DNA of 64,000 nucleotides from Kaistella sp. (GCA_019459085.1 JAIBEW010000007.1:1-64000); one strand, 5' to 3'. Numbered from the stretch's first letter, positions 1 through 8,882 are shown. Notes: a model not told the origin generated them from the sequence alone. Made by a program: numbers and translations.

Positions 1-42
<42 letters not shown>

Positions 43-153
43 TCCCCAGAAAAAAGGATGTCGCTTCAATCGCTCACGCACAGACGGGAATGTTTAACAA
101 TAAATTACGGCAATTAAAGTTTTCCTTTTTTTACGAAATGCTTACTTTTGGGA

Positions 154-438
154 ATGACCAAAGAAGAATCCATCAAAAACCTTATGCAGATTCCAGGAGT
201 CGGAAAATCCATTGCCAACGATTTATTCCAGATTGGAATTTTAAAGACCGATGATCTGAAAGGCAGAGATCCCGAAGAACTTTTTGCTGCTTCCAATGCT
301 AAAGTAGGAGCCGTGCAGGACCGGTGTCTGCTATATGTATTTCGCGGTGCGGTTTATTTTGCAGAAACTCCTAAAGAAAAACACATTGAAGAGAAACTGA
401 AATGGTGGAACTGGTCCGACAAAAACCTTAAAAAATGA
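154..438 (+). CDS. Small helix-hairpin-helix protein (Cdd1 / pathogenicity-locus type)
   Basis: This is a 94-aa soluble protein. The N-terminal part, LMQIPGVGKSIANDLFQIGI, is a helix-hairpin-helix with the IPGVGKS turn that binds DNA backbone non-specifically. It is followed by a second predicted hairpin and a short basic tail. Length and layout fit the Cdd1-like family of single HhH proteins, whose function is undefined. The ORF track starts at a TTG at 148, but the ATG at 154 is preferred. The stop overlaps the start of the next gene (ATGA), so the two are probably co-translated. There is no direct evidence for a DNA repair role, and the biological role is unknown. Confidence 0.7.
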   Translation: MTKEESIKNLMQIPGVGKSIANDLFQIGILKTDDLKGRDPEELFAASNAKVGAVQDRCLLYVFRGAVYFAETPKEKHIEEKLKWWNWSDKNLKK

Positions 439-1277
439 AAATTAACATCGATAAAAATATCAAAATCCAACAACCGGGCGCGCGCGGTTTTCTTGCCGAT
501 GCTTTTTATCCGGAAAATTCGGGCAAACTGCCGCTCATTGTTTTTGCCCATGGATACAAAGGGTACAAGGACTGGGGCGCCTGGAATTTAATGGCGGAAA
601 AATTTGCGGAAGCCGGTTTTTTCTTTGTGAAATTCAATTTTTCTCACAACGGAACGACTTTCGAAAATCCTTCTGATTTTGATGACCTTGAAGCTTTCGG
701 AAACAATAATTACACAAAAGAAATGTCGGATTATGATGCAGTTCTGAATCATTTTTATGAAGATCAAAGAATTGATCAGGAGAAAATTGCGATTATCGGT
801 CACAGCCGCGGCGGCGGAATTTCGATCATCAAAGCCTGTGAAGATGACCGCGTAAAACTTCTCGTGACTTTGGCCGGCGTGAGCAACTTCAAAAACAGGT
901 TTCCACGGGATGAAAGACTGGAAAAATGGAAAAATTCGGGTGTCATGTTTTCAGAAAACGGCAGAACCAAACAGCAGATGCCGCACTTCTATCAGTTTTA
1001 TGAGGATTATAAAAAAAACGAAGACCGTTTTAATATTCAGTACTGTGCACAGCATCTGGATAAGCCTGTGCTGATTATTCAGGGAACCGCTGACGAGGCT
1101 ATAAAAGAAAAAGAAGCCTTGCTGATTCACGAATGGTGTAAAAAATCAGAACTCTTCATAATGGACCATGCCAATCATACCTTTAGTGCCAAGGAACCGT
1201 GGTCTGAAGAAAATCTTCCGCCGGATTTGCAGATTGCCGTTGAAAAGATTATTTATTTTATGCATAAAAACTTGTAA
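435..1277 (+). CDS. Alpha/beta hydrolase (dienelactone hydrolase/prolyl oligopeptidase-like)
   Basis: This 280-aa protein has no signal peptide, so it is probably cytoplasmic. An early HGYKG loop near residue 38 could supply the oxyanion hole. The nucleophile elbow GHSRGG lies near residue 121. A GTADEAI segment near residue 217 fits the catalytic Asp, and DHANHTF near residue 247 fits the catalytic His. The triad therefore appears complete. The family includes esterases, dienelactone hydrolases and peptidases, and the substrate cannot be told from sequence. It is translationally coupled to the HhH gene by a 4-base overlap and precedes a separate promoter for terC. Confidence 0.8.
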   Translation: MKINIDKNIKIQQPGARGFLADAFYPENSGKLPLIVFAHGYKGYKDWGAWNLMAEKFAEAGFFFVKFNFSHNGTTFENPSDFDDLEAFGNNNYTKEMSDYDAVLNHFYEDQRIDQEKIAIIGHSRGGGISIIKACEDDRVKLLVTLAGVSNFKNRFPRDERLEKWKNSGVMFSENGRTKQQMPHFYQFYEDYKKNEDRFNIQYCAQHLDKPVLIIQGTADEAIKEKEALLIHEWCKKSELFIMDHANHTFSAKEPWSEENLPPDLQIAVEKIIYFMHKNL

Positions 1278-1303
1278 ATAATTCATTTCATTGGTTACTT
1301 TTG
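1272..1303 (+). promoter_or_regulatory. Bacteroidota-type promoter for terC
   Basis: A TTG at 1272-1274 is followed after 21 nt by TACTTTTG at 1296-1303, matching the Bacteroidota -33/-7 pattern (TTG, about 19-21 nt, TAnnTTTG). The ATG of the TerC gene is 19 nt further on. Confidence 0.55.
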
Positions 1304-1322
1304 CACCAAACATAAAAATACC

Positions 1323-2144
1323 ATGGATTTATTTTCAGTACTGGAATGGCCGAATTTTGCGGATTATCAGATTTGGGTGAGTCTTCTGACTCTTACCTTC
1401 CTCGAAATCGTTCTGGGGGTTGACAATATCATCTTCATCTCCATTATTTCTAACAAACTGCCAGAAAAACAACAGAAATTTGCCCGCAATTTAGGGTTGG
1501 TTTTAGCCATGTTATTCCGGGTGATGCTTTTGCTTATGATCAACTGGATCATCAGTTTAAAGGAACCGGTCTTGACTCTAGGGTTTATCACCGAACCGGG
1601 CTCCGAAATTCCGCTGGCGCTGAGTTGGAAAGACATCATTCTTCTGGCGGGAGGTATCTTCCTGATTCTGAAAAGTACTTTTGAAATTCATTCTAAAATG
1701 CAGATCGATGAAGAAATACACACGCCTAAAAAAGTTACATCGGGTTTGATTACTACAGTAATCATCCAGATTATTTTGGTAGACATGGTGTTCTCACTCG
1801 ATTCCATTTTAACCGCGGTTGGTTTGGTTGATAATGTAGTACTCATGATTATTGCGGTGGTCATCTCCATCGGAATGATGCTGGCTTTTGCCGGACCGAT
1901 TTCCAGAATCATCAACAAGCACCCAAGTCTGCAGATGCTGGCTTTATCGTTCCTGGTGGTAATTGGAGTAATGCTTGTAGCCGAAGGAATCCATCAGCAT
2001 ATCAGTAAAAATATTATTTACTCGTGTCTGGCGTTCAGTTTAGCGGTGGAGATGCTCAATATCGGTTTGCGGAATAAAGAGAAAAAAGCGTTTAAAATCA
2101 GTCCTGATTTAAAAGACAATCTGGATATTGACGAGACAAAATAA
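1323..2144 (+). CDS. TerC family integral membrane protein
   Basis: This 273-aa polytopic membrane protein has about seven hydrophobic segments. Two family signatures are visible. FLEIVLGVDNIIFI near residue 26 and DMVFSLDSILTAVG near residue 154 each place acidic residues within a membrane helix, the hallmark of the TerC/LysE-like metal exporter group. Relatives are linked to tellurite resistance and manganese efflux (for example Alx/MeeF types), but the tellurite annotation is historical. Manganese export here is an inference, of interest because a Mn/Fe-type uptake module lies 30 kb away. The gene has its own promoter, ends in a strong bidirectional terminator, and appears monocistronic. 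Confidence 0.85.
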   Translation: MDLFSVLEWPNFADYQIWVSLLTLTFLEIVLGVDNIIFISIISNKLPEKQQKFARNLGLVLAMLFRVMLLLMINWIISLKEPVLTLGFITEPGSEIPLALSWKDIILLAGGIFLILKSTFEIHSKMQIDEEIHTPKKVTSGLITTVIIQIILVDMVFSLDSILTAVGLVDNVVLMIIAVVISIGMMLAFAGPISRIINKHPSLQMLALSFLVVIGVMLVAEGIHQHISKNIIYSCLAFSLAVEMLNIGLRNKEKKAFKISPDLKDNLDIDETK

Positions 2145-2177
2145 AAAAAAGGAGTGAAAATTTTCACTCCTTTTTTT
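2144..2177. terminator. Bidirectional terminator between terC and flavin reductase
   Basis: A perfect palindrome (A-run, GGAGTGAAAATTTTCACTCC, T-run) lies between two convergent genes. The A-run and T-run flanks let it act on both strands. It begins at the stop codon of terC. Confidence 0.85.
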
Positions 2178-2183
2178 ATTCTT

Positions 2184-3005
2184 TTATGAGGCTAATATTT
2201 TCCAGGCCTCTTCAATCTTATTTTGCAGAAGTAATTTCTGCGCTTCGGAATGAATTTTTTCATCACCGGAATAAATTCCCACCGGTAATTCTTCGGTATT
2301 GGCGAGCATTCCCAAATCGTTGCCCGTAAAAACTTTGCTGTATTTGATTTCATCCGGCAATCTGTCGAAACCGATGCCTTTCGTTACCAAAGGTTTCGGT
2401 ACTTCGAAAAGATTGTCTTCATTATTCCGGGAGTACCAGTTTCCGCCGAGTCGTGCGACCAGATCCAGTTTTTTCTGATCCAGATTTCCTTCTGCGTTCA
2501 GGTATTCTTCTCTGACGTGGATTTTAACGATCTCGCAAATGACCAGATTTCCGGCGCCGCCTTCCGTTCCCAGATGTTTGACTTCCAAGACCCTGCATTC
2601 CAAATTTACCGGGCATTCTTCGATGAGTTTTGGGTGTACAAGATCCGCATCTTTCATCGTTAATCCGGATTTCACAAATTCATTCACACCTTTTTCATAT
2701 TCGGTAGATGCGAGCGAAATCTGCTGAACGATTTTGTAATTCACGATACCGATCACGACTTCCGGAACTTCCAGAACATTTTGGAGCGTATGTTTCGTTG
2801 TATTGTCGCGAACCCTTCTCGCAGGCGAAAAAATCACGACGGGAGGGTTGGAGCTGAAGAGATTGAAAAAACTGAAAGGGCTTAAATTTACCTTTCCGTC
2901 TTTATCAACCGTTGAAGCCAAAGCAATCGGGCGCGGAGCGATAGCGGTCTGCAGAATCGTCTGCAACTGCAGATTATTTAAATCTTTTGGAGAGATTGTT
3001 TTCAT
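2184..3005 (-). CDS. Flavin reductase-like (FMN-binding split-barrel) protein
   Basis: This 273-aa cytoplasmic protein has the flavin-reductase-like split-barrel fold. The segment IAPRPIALASTVDKDGKVN near residue 20 and LSPFSFFNLFSSNPPVVIFSP form the FMN-binding core of this family. It also has a C-terminal extension of about 100 residues that is common in the Bacteroidota subgroup. It lies just downstream of fahA on the same strand (54 nt gap), so it is probably the last gene of the tyrosine-degradation run. Whether it supplies reduced flavin to an aromatic-ring enzyme or is an unrelated oxidoreductase cannot be decided. The ATG start directly follows an upstream repeat. Confidence 0.8.
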   Translation of the reverse strand: MKTISPKDLNNLQLQTILQTAIAPRPIALASTVDKDGKVNLSPFSFFNLFSSNPPVVIFSPARRVRDNTTKHTLQNVLEVPEVVIGIVNYKIVQQISLASTEYEKGVNEFVKSGLTMKDADLVHPKLIEECPVNLECRVLEVKHLGTEGGAGNLVICEIVKIHVREEYLNAEGNLDQKKLDLVARLGGNWYSRNNEDNLFEVPKPLVTKGIGFDRLPDEIKYSKVFTGNDLGMLANTEELPVGIYSGDEKIHSEAQKLLLQNKIEEAWKILAS

Positions 3006-3036
3006 TATTTTTTGTTTTTGACCACGGCGACAAAAC

Positions 3037-3055
3037 TCTTTGTGACTTTGTGGTT
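3037..3055 (-). repeat. Dispersed repeat copy AACCACAAAGTCACAAAGA
   Basis: The 19-nt string AACCACAAAGTCACAAAGA (minus strand) occurs again exactly at 43137-43155 on the plus strand. Here it forms the right part of an imperfect hairpin with ACCAC and ACAAA at 3021-3035. It looks like a small intergenic repeat family member between fahA and the flavin reductase gene. Confidence 0.6.
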
Positions 3056-3059
3056 CAAA

Positions 3060-4307
3060 TTAATTAGCCGGTAAAATTTTACCTGAAACTTCTCCAAACC
3101 CAACTCTGATTCCGTCTTTTTCCGCAAAACCACGCATGATGACGGTATCGTTGTCATCAATAAATTTCCTTTCTTGGCCGTTGCTCAGTTTTAGTGGATT
3201 CTGTCCGCGCCACGTCAGTTCCAGCATGGAACCGTAAGAGTGTGAGTTTTCGCCGGAAATGGTTCCCGATGCATAAAGGTCGCCAACTTCCACATTACAG
3301 CCGTTTACGGTGTGGTGCGCAAGCTGCTGGGTCATATTCCAGTACATGAATTTATAATTGCTTTCAGAAATGAGCGTTTCAGCACCGTTTTCCGGCTGAA
3401 GATACACTTCAAGCTGAATATCATAGTTTTTTTCGCCGGTAAATTTCAGATAATCCAAAACTTCAGGTTCCTGTTTTGGGGATAGAGTGCGAAATGGTTC
3501 CAATGCTTCGAGTGTAACGACCCATGGTGAAACTGAACTTCCGAAATTTTTAGCTAAAAACGGTCCTAGCGGCACATATTCCCAGCTCTGGATATCTCTC
3601 GCCGACCAGTCGTTGAAGATCACCATTCCGAATATGGCATCTTCTGCTTCCGCAGTGGAAATGCTGTCGCCCATTTCGGTGTTTTTATTCACGATGAACG
3701 CCATTTCGAGTTCGAAATCAAGCTGTTTCGACGGTCCGAAAATCGGCGAGTCTGCATCTGCGGGTTTTGTCTGACCTTTCGGACGGATAATATCAGTTCC
3801 CGAAACAACGATGGAGGAAGCACGTCCGTGATAGCCTACCGGAAGATGTTTCCAGTTCGGCAAAAGAGCGTTTGCAGGATCGCGGAACATTTTTCCCACA
3901 TTGGTAGCATGTTCGATGCTGCTGTAAAAATCAGTGTAATTGGGGATGTGAACCGGCATCATCATTTTTACCAGATCCAGATCGAAAAAACACTCATTAA
4001 TGGTCTTTTCGTCATTTGCAAGTTTGGAATCTTCACGTAAAAGTTCCTGAATTTTCAGGCGGACTGCATTCGTAACCGGTTTTCCGAGTTCAATGAACTC
4101 ATTCAAAGTATACGCTTCAAAAACATTTTCGTTAAGCCCTTCAATTTCATCAAAAAATCCGTAATCGTACAAAGTTGCAAGATCCAGGACAAGATCACCG
4201 ATCCTTGTACAGCAGGCAATGTATTCCTGGTTGAAAACAGCTACACCAAACGGTATGTTATGAATAGAAAAATCTGAATTTTCAGGATAGTTTACAAATG
4301 ATTTCAT
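3060..4307 (-). CDS. fahA: Fumarylacetoacetase
   Basis: This enzyme hydrolyses 4-fumarylacetoacetate to fumarate and acetoacetate, the last step of tyrosine/homogentisate catabolism. The 415-aa length is normal. The N-terminal SH3-like domain runs to about residue 120. The catalytic region has IPNYTDFYSS (metal-ligand Asp), the PVGYHGRASS loop with the catalytic His, and FNDWSARDIQSWEYVPLGPF. The C-terminal HHTVNGCNVEVGDLYASGTISG is also diagnostic. It lies in the same-strand block as hppD and hmgA, upstream of the flavin reductase. No close -7 box was seen upstream, so it may be read from the hppD side or from a weak promoter in the 79-nt gap. Confidence 0.95.
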   Translation of the reverse strand: MKSFVNYPENSDFSIHNIPFGVAVFNQEYIACCTRIGDLVLDLATLYDYGFFDEIEGLNENVFEAYTLNEFIELGKPVTNAVRLKIQELLREDSKLANDEKTINECFFDLDLVKMMMPVHIPNYTDFYSSIEHATNVGKMFRDPANALLPNWKHLPVGYHGRASSIVVSGTDIIRPKGQTKPADADSPIFGPSKQLDFELEMAFIVNKNTEMGDSISTAEAEDAIFGMVIFNDWSARDIQSWEYVPLGPFLAKNFGSSVSPWVVTLEALEPFRTLSPKQEPEVLDYLKFTGEKNYDIQLEVYLQPENGAETLISESNYKFMYWNMTQQLAHHTVNGCNVEVGDLYASGTISGENSHSYGSMLELTWRGQNPLKLSNGQERKFIDDNDTVIMRGFAEKDGIRVGFGEVSGKILPAN

Positions 4308-4386
4308 AGAATTTTTATTTTAAAGTGAAGGTCCAGAGCCTAAAGTTTTTTGTCTTTAATCCCTGAACCTCTTTATGTTGTACTTT

Positions 4387-4848
4387 TTATTTTTTATTGA
4401 CTGCGGATTCTTCGATCCACCTTTCTCTTGTGTTGATATCTACCAGATAGAGAATTTTCTTCTGTTTGGTCATCAGCAGGTTTTTGGTCAACGGCAGTGG
4501 AATTTTTTTACCTTCGAGTTTATCGGCTCTCAGAGAAATGATGTTGTGCTGCGGTCTTAGAATGTCTCCCGTGAAAATATTGGAAGAGCTTTTTCCGGTC
4601 GCTTTATCATCGAACATTTCCACATACGTCGCCTGGTTTCCTTTAATGATGATGAAACTTCTCTCGGTATGATCCTCAAAATCTTTGATCATGACGAATT
4701 TGGTGTCATCAATATTGACATCTTTCAGATTCTGATTCACACCACGTCGCTCTTCCAAACGGTCGAGAATGGCATTCATGGTTCCGTACTGTGCTTGAAG
4801 ACCTACTGCAGCTCCCAACAGTAATGCGGTCAGAAATATTTTTTTCAT
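4387..4848 (-). CDS. Secreted protein of unknown function inside the tyrosine cluster
   Basis: I do not recognise the family. The ORF track starts at 4884, but MKKIFLTALLLGAAVGLQAQ from 4848 is a clean type I signal peptide (cleavage after AQA/LQAQ), so the later ATG is preferred and gives 153 aa. The mature part is polar, with no cysteines or membrane segments. It has a KDFEDHTERSFIIIKGNQATYVEMF stretch and a C-terminal DINTRERWIEES. It sits between hppD (35 nt upstream) and fahA on the same strand. Its position suggests co-transcription with aromatic catabolism, but a periplasmic protein is an odd partner for cytoplasmic enzymes. Confidence 0.7.
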   Translation of the reverse strand: MKKIFLTALLLGAAVGLQAQYGTMNAILDRLEERRGVNQNLKDVNIDDTKFVMIKDFEDHTERSFIIIKGNQATYVEMFDDKATGKSSSNIFTGDILRPQHNIISLRADKLEGKKIPLPLTKNLLMTKQKKILYLVDINTRERWIEESAVNKK

Positions 4849-4883
4849 CGCTTTTTTAATATTTTTTAACCGCCGATTAGGCA

Positions 4884-6014
4884 TTAAAGGTTTCCTCTTC
4901 TTTCCTGTTCTTTTTCCAGCGCTTCAAAAAGAGCTTTGAAATTTCCAGCACCGAAACTTTGCGCGCCGTGTCTTTCAATGATTTCAAAGAAAAGAGTAGG
5001 GCGGTCTTCTACCGGTTTGGTGAAAATCTGCAAAAGATATCCTTCTTCATCACAGTCGATCAAAATTCCAAGATCTGAGAGTTTTTTGATGTCTTCATCA
5101 ATTGTTCCCACACGTTCAGGAACCATATCGTAATAGGCATCTGGCGGTGCCGGTAAAAATTCGATACCTCTGGCTTTCAGTTCCGTAACAGTTTTTATGA
5201 TGTCTTTGGTCGCAACAGCGATGTGCTGAACGCCTTCGCCTTCATAAAAATCAAGGTATTCTTCCACCTGCGATTTTCTCTTTCCTTCTGCCGGTTCGTT
5301 GATTGGGAATTTGGCAAAACCGTTGCCGTTGCTCATCACTTTCGACATCAGTGCAGAATACTCGGTGTTGATCTGTTTGTCATCGAAACTCAGGATATTC
5401 ACAAATCCCATTACTTTTTCGTACCACTCAACGGTCGGAATCATACGGTTCCAGCCTACATTCCCAACACAGTGATCCACGTACAATAGGCCCACATCTG
5501 ATGGATTATAGTCGCTTTCCCATTTCTGGAAACCGGGCATGAACTCGCCGGAATAATTTTTCCTTTCCACGAACATGTGAACCGTTTCACCGTAAGTATA
5601 AACTCCCGACATCCGGACTTCTCCGTGCTGATCGGTCATCGTTTGTGGCTCCAGATAAGGTTTCGCGCCGCGTTTTGTGGTTTCTTCGTATGCAGAATAG
5701 GCATCATCTACCCAAAGAGCCAGAACTTTTACGCCGTCTCCGTGTTTTTTCTGATGTTCACAGATCGGAGAGTCGGAATTTAAACCGGAAGTTAAAACGA
5801 TCCGGATTTTTCCCTGCTGAACGACATAGGAAGCCCTGTCGCGAAGTCCCGTTTCAGGTCCTGCATAAGCTAAAGACTGAAAACCGAAAGCAGTTTTATA
5901 AAAATGAGCAGCCTGTTTGGCGTTTCCAACGTAAAATTCAATATAATCTGTTCCGTTAATCGGTAAGAAGTTCTCGGCCTGTGCTATTTTTTCAGCGAAT
6001 GTGAGTGTAGACAT
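4884..6014 (-). CDS. hppD: 4-hydroxyphenylpyruvate dioxygenase
   Basis: This enzyme converts 4-hydroxyphenylpyruvate plus O2 to homogentisate and CO2 in tyrosine degradation. The 376-aa protein has two glyoxalase/VOC modules. The N-terminal FYVGNAKQAAHFYKTAFGF is typical. The three Fe(II) ligands are visible as His in YVDHCVGNV (about residue 181), His in GVQHIAVAT (about 263), and Glu in LFFEIIERHG (about 342). The C-terminal GAGNFKALFEALEKEQERRG matches the family tail that closes the active site. The gene heads a minus-strand run towards fahA, with hmgA encoded upstream on the same strand. Confidence 0.95.
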   Translation of the reverse strand: MSTLTFAEKIAQAENFLPINGTDYIEFYVGNAKQAAHFYKTAFGFQSLAYAGPETGLRDRASYVVQQGKIRIVLTSGLNSDSPICEHQKKHGDGVKVLALWVDDAYSAYEETTKRGAKPYLEPQTMTDQHGEVRMSGVYTYGETVHMFVERKNYSGEFMPGFQKWESDYNPSDVGLLYVDHCVGNVGWNRMIPTVEWYEKVMGFVNILSFDDKQINTEYSALMSKVMSNGNGFAKFPINEPAEGKRKSQVEEYLDFYEGEGVQHIAVATKDIIKTVTELKARGIEFLPAPPDAYYDMVPERVGTIDEDIKKLSDLGILIDCDEEGYLLQIFTKPVEDRPTLFFEIIERHGAQSFGAGNFKALFEALEKEQERRGNL

Positions 6015-6120
6015 CTGTTTGTTTTTATTAGAATTGATGCGCTAATTTACAAAATTTCTGAGACTTTTCTAATGATTCCTGAAAACAGAAAGTGCAGATC
6101 CCATGGTGAAATTATAAAAG

Positions 6121-6145
6121 AAATCCCGGAACACATCCGGGATTT
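6121..6145 (-). terminator. Terminator after the acetyl-CoA hydrolase gene
   Basis: AAATCCCGGA and TCCGGGATTT form a 10-bp stem with a 5-nt loop, 10 nt past the gene end. On the minus strand it is followed by a T-rich stretch. The same stem core recurs at 23044 and 36144. Confidence 0.75.
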
Positions 6146-6154
6146 TAATTTTCG

Positions 6155-7432
6155 TTAAAGACATTTAAATCTTTCGAACGTTGCTTTTTCGAGCATTTCA
6201 CGATCGTCGGGATGAGAAATATCGATGAGCGCTTTCGCCCGCTGTTTTAAACTTTTTCCGTAAAGATAGGCTGTCCCGAACTCGGTCACTACATAATGAA
6301 TATGGCCTCTGGTCGTTACCACTCCGGCTCCCTGTTTCAGAAAAGGAACGATTCTCGGCACTCCTTTTTTTGTGCGCGAAGAAATGGCGATAATCGGTTT
6401 TCCGCCTTCCGAAAGTGCTGCACCACGCATGAAATCCATCTGTCCGCCAATTCCGCTGAACTGAAAAGTTCCGATGGAATCTGCGCAAACCTGTCCTGTA
6501 AGATCAATTTCGATGGCAGAATTGATGGCGACCATTTTTTTATTTTTCATGATATTGATGGGATAATTCACATGCTCCACATCCATGAACGAAAAGGCCG
6601 GATTGTCATCAATATAATCATATAATTTGCGGGTTCCGAAGGCAAAACTGGTGATCGTTCTGTTCGAATGGGTTCCTTTGAATTTATTGTTGATGACATC
6701 ACTCGCGACCAAATCTACGATTCCGTCGCTGATCATTTCGGTATGAACGCCCAAATCCTTATGGTTGTGCAGACATTTCAAAACCGCATCGGGAATGGTT
6801 CCAATGCCCATCTGCAATGTAGATCTGTCATCGATGAGTTCAGCCACATTTTTTCCGATCAGAAGTTCATCGTCGCCCACTTTTGCACCGTAATCTACGG
6901 TTAAAAGTTCTTCATCATGCCACACCATTTTGTCGATTCTTGAAAAATGAATCATCCCATCACCGTGGGTTCGCGGCATTCTCGGGTTCACCTGCGCAAT
7001 GATGATTTTTGCATGGTCTACAGCACTTCGGGCGACATCCACTGAAGTTCCCAATGTGCAGTATCCGTGAATATCGGGCGGAGACACCGTTATCATCGCG
7101 ACATCGAGCGGTAAAATCCCGTTTTTGAAAAGGAGCGGGATTTCACTTAAAAAAACCGGCACAAAATCGCCGCGTTCAGAATTCACCGCGTCACGCACCG
7201 GAGTGGAAACAAATAATGAATTGATAAAAAAACTGTCTTTGTATTGCGGTTTTGCGACTTCAACATTTCCCTGCTGCGTGATGGAAACGAATTCAACGCC
7301 GGTCAGTCGGTCAGACTGTCTTGCGAGTTCATCGATGAGCAGATTGGGTGTACAGGCACTTCCGTGTGAAAAAATACGGTCGCCGCTTTTAACGAGCGCT
7401 ACCGCTTCTTCAGGACTTACATTTAGACTCAT
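6155..7432 (-). CDS. Acetyl-CoA hydrolase/CoA-transferase family protein
   Basis: This 425-aa cytoplasmic protein of the Cat1/ACH family consists of two related CoA-transferase domains. Recognisable blocks are FSHGSACTPNLLIDEL near the N terminus, QMGIGTIPDAVLKCL near residue 215, HTEMISDGIVDL near residue 240, and SIGTFQFSGIGGQMDFMRGA near residue 330. The Glu in HTEMISDG fits the residue that forms the CoA thioester intermediate. Members hydrolyse acetyl-CoA or move CoA between acetate, succinate or 4-hydroxybutyrate. Its place between hppD and hmgA suggests, as inference only, a role in handling acetoacetate or acetate from the pathway. It has its own -7 box and terminator. Confidence 0.85.
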   Translation of the reverse strand: MSLNVSPEEAVALVKSGDRIFSHGSACTPNLLIDELARQSDRLTGVEFVSITQQGNVEVAKPQYKDSFFINSLFVSTPVRDAVNSERGDFVPVFLSEIPLLFKNGILPLDVAMITVSPPDIHGYCTLGTSVDVARSAVDHAKIIIAQVNPRMPRTHGDGMIHFSRIDKMVWHDEELLTVDYGAKVGDDELLIGKNVAELIDDRSTLQMGIGTIPDAVLKCLHNHKDLGVHTEMISDGIVDLVASDVINNKFKGTHSNRTITSFAFGTRKLYDYIDDNPAFSFMDVEHVNYPINIMKNKKMVAINSAIEIDLTGQVCADSIGTFQFSGIGGQMDFMRGAALSEGGKPIIAISSRTKKGVPRIVPFLKQGAGVVTTRGHIHYVVTEFGTAYLYGKSLKQRAKALIDISHPDDREMLEKATFERFKCL

Positions 7433-7469
7433 ATTAGATTTTTAGTTTACTTATGGTTAGAATCGAACT

Positions 7470-7477
7470 CAAATTTA
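7470..7477 (-). promoter_or_regulatory. -7 box upstream of the acetyl-CoA hydrolase gene
   Basis: On the minus strand the sequence reads TAAATTTG, a perfect TAnnTTTG, 37 nt before the ATG. No convincing -33 TTG was found at the expected distance. Confidence 0.4.
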
Positions 7478-7573
7478 CTTCATTTTAACCGGAACGATAA
7501 TGAGCAAAATCAGTTTCCTGTAATTATCTTTTAAATTCTATAAAATAATAGAACCGGACAAATTTTTTATGAA

Positions 7574-7599
7574 AAAAGCCAACTTTAAAGTTAGCTTTT
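7574..7599 (-). terminator. Terminator after hmgA
   Basis: A near-perfect palindrome (AAAAGC, one mismatch, AACTTTAAAGTT, mismatch, GCTTTT) lies 10 nt beyond the hmgA stop. A T-run follows on the minus strand. Confidence 0.7.
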
Positions 7600-7608
7600 C
7601 TTTATAAA

Positions 7609-8796
7609 TTACTCCTGAGAACGGTCTTCCAGATGATTTTCATCGGTTTCGAGCCAGGAAGTTTTGTAAGTAGGATCTTCCACTTTCATGGCTTCTTCGG
7701 TTAATTTCAAAGGTCTGAATGGATCGACCATCACCGCATATTCTTCCGTGAATTTTTTGCCGATGCTTCTTTCCATGGCTCCGGGATGAGGTCCGTGAAC
7801 CACACCGCCCGGATGAAGCGTGAAATCCATCAGATCGATATGATTTCTGCTCATGAAATCGCCTTCCGTGTAAAATAAAACCTCGTCGGAATCGATATTT
7901 GAATGGTTATAAGGCGCCGGAATTGCGAGCGGATGATAATCGTACATTCTCGCCACAAAAGAACAGATGACAAAATTGTGCGCCTCAAACGTCTGATGAA
8001 TGGGCGGCGGAAGATGAACGCGGCCTGTAATCGGTTCAAAATTCTTGATATTGAACTTAAACGGATAGAAAAATCCGTCCCAACCCACGACATCAAAAGG
8101 ATGGGTGGCATATACGAAATCCCAGATCTGGTCTTCTTTTTTTACTTTAATGAGAAATTCTCCTTTTTCATCTTTTGGTTCCACGAAAACAGGCATTACA
8201 ATGTCCCTTTCGCAGAACGGCGAATGTTCAAGCAGCTGTCCGAATTCGTTTCGATAGCGTTTCGGCGTGTAAATCGGGGAGTGGCTTTCAACAACCAGAA
8301 AAACATTGTTCTCCGTATGGAATTCCATCTGATAAATCGTTCCCCGCGGAATGATGAGGTAATCGCCGCCCGAAAATTCAAGATTTCCGACAAAAGTTTT
8401 TAGAATTCCGGTGCCTTCATGAACGAAAAGCATTTCGTCGCATTCGGCATTTTTATAGAAATATTCGGTGGATTTTCGCGGTTTCGCGAGTCCCATTTTA
8501 AGGTCATTATTCAGCAGGAGGATTTTCCGGCTGTCTAAAAAATCGTCTTCAGCAGTAACATTCATTCCTTTGAACATTCTGGGCGTTACATTTTTGCCCA
8601 CCGCGATTTTCGGTGTTACATCTTTGGGTTCGCTGATGGATTTAATCTGAGTCGGCCGGTGAATATGATATAACAGTGAGGAAATTCCGTGGAAGCCTTC
8701 GGTCCCGAAAAGCTGTTCGTAGTAGAATTTATCGTCTTCGGATTTGAAAATGGTGTGCCTTTTCTGCGGAATCTTTCCGGATTGGTGGTATCTCAT
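7609..8796 (-). CDS. hmgA: Homogentisate 1,2-dioxygenase
   Basis: This enzyme opens the homogentisate ring to maleylacetoacetate using Fe(II) and O2. The 395-aa cupin protein is within the usual bacterial range. The N-terminal MRYHQSGKIPQKRHTIF and the C-terminal block DFTLHPGGVVHGPHPGAMER are family signatures. The latter region, with EGDFMSRNH, carries His and Glu ligands. GGDYLIIPRGTIYQMEF is the cupin core strand. It belongs with hppD and fahA, but its own terminator suggests it is a separate transcription unit. No maleylacetoacetate isomerase, the next enzyme, is encoded in the window. Confidence 0.93.
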   Translation of the reverse strand: MRYHQSGKIPQKRHTIFKSEDDKFYYEQLFGTEGFHGISSLLYHIHRPTQIKSISEPKDVTPKIAVGKNVTPRMFKGMNVTAEDDFLDSRKILLLNNDLKMGLAKPRKSTEYFYKNAECDEMLFVHEGTGILKTFVGNLEFSGGDYLIIPRGTIYQMEFHTENNVFLVVESHSPIYTPKRYRNEFGQLLEHSPFCERDIVMPVFVEPKDEKGEFLIKVKKEDQIWDFVYATHPFDVVGWDGFFYPFKFNIKNFEPITGRVHLPPPIHQTFEAHNFVICSFVARMYDYHPLAIPAPYNHSNIDSDEVLFYTEGDFMSRNHIDLMDFTLHPGGVVHGPHPGAMERSIGKKFTEEYAVMVDPFRPLKLTEEAMKVEDPTYKTSWLETDENHLEDRSQE

Positions 8797-8882
8797 TTTT
8801 TACTTTTTGTTGTACGTAAATTTAATGAAATTTTCAGACTTGGGAAAAGGCTGAGAAATGGTTTCGAAAAGTTTATTTGAAT

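Noticed and set aside
7440-7480. GTTCGATTC-like string suggesting a tRNA T-arm
   Set aside because: No acceptor stem, anticodon arm or D-arm could be found around it; chance match inside a promoter region.
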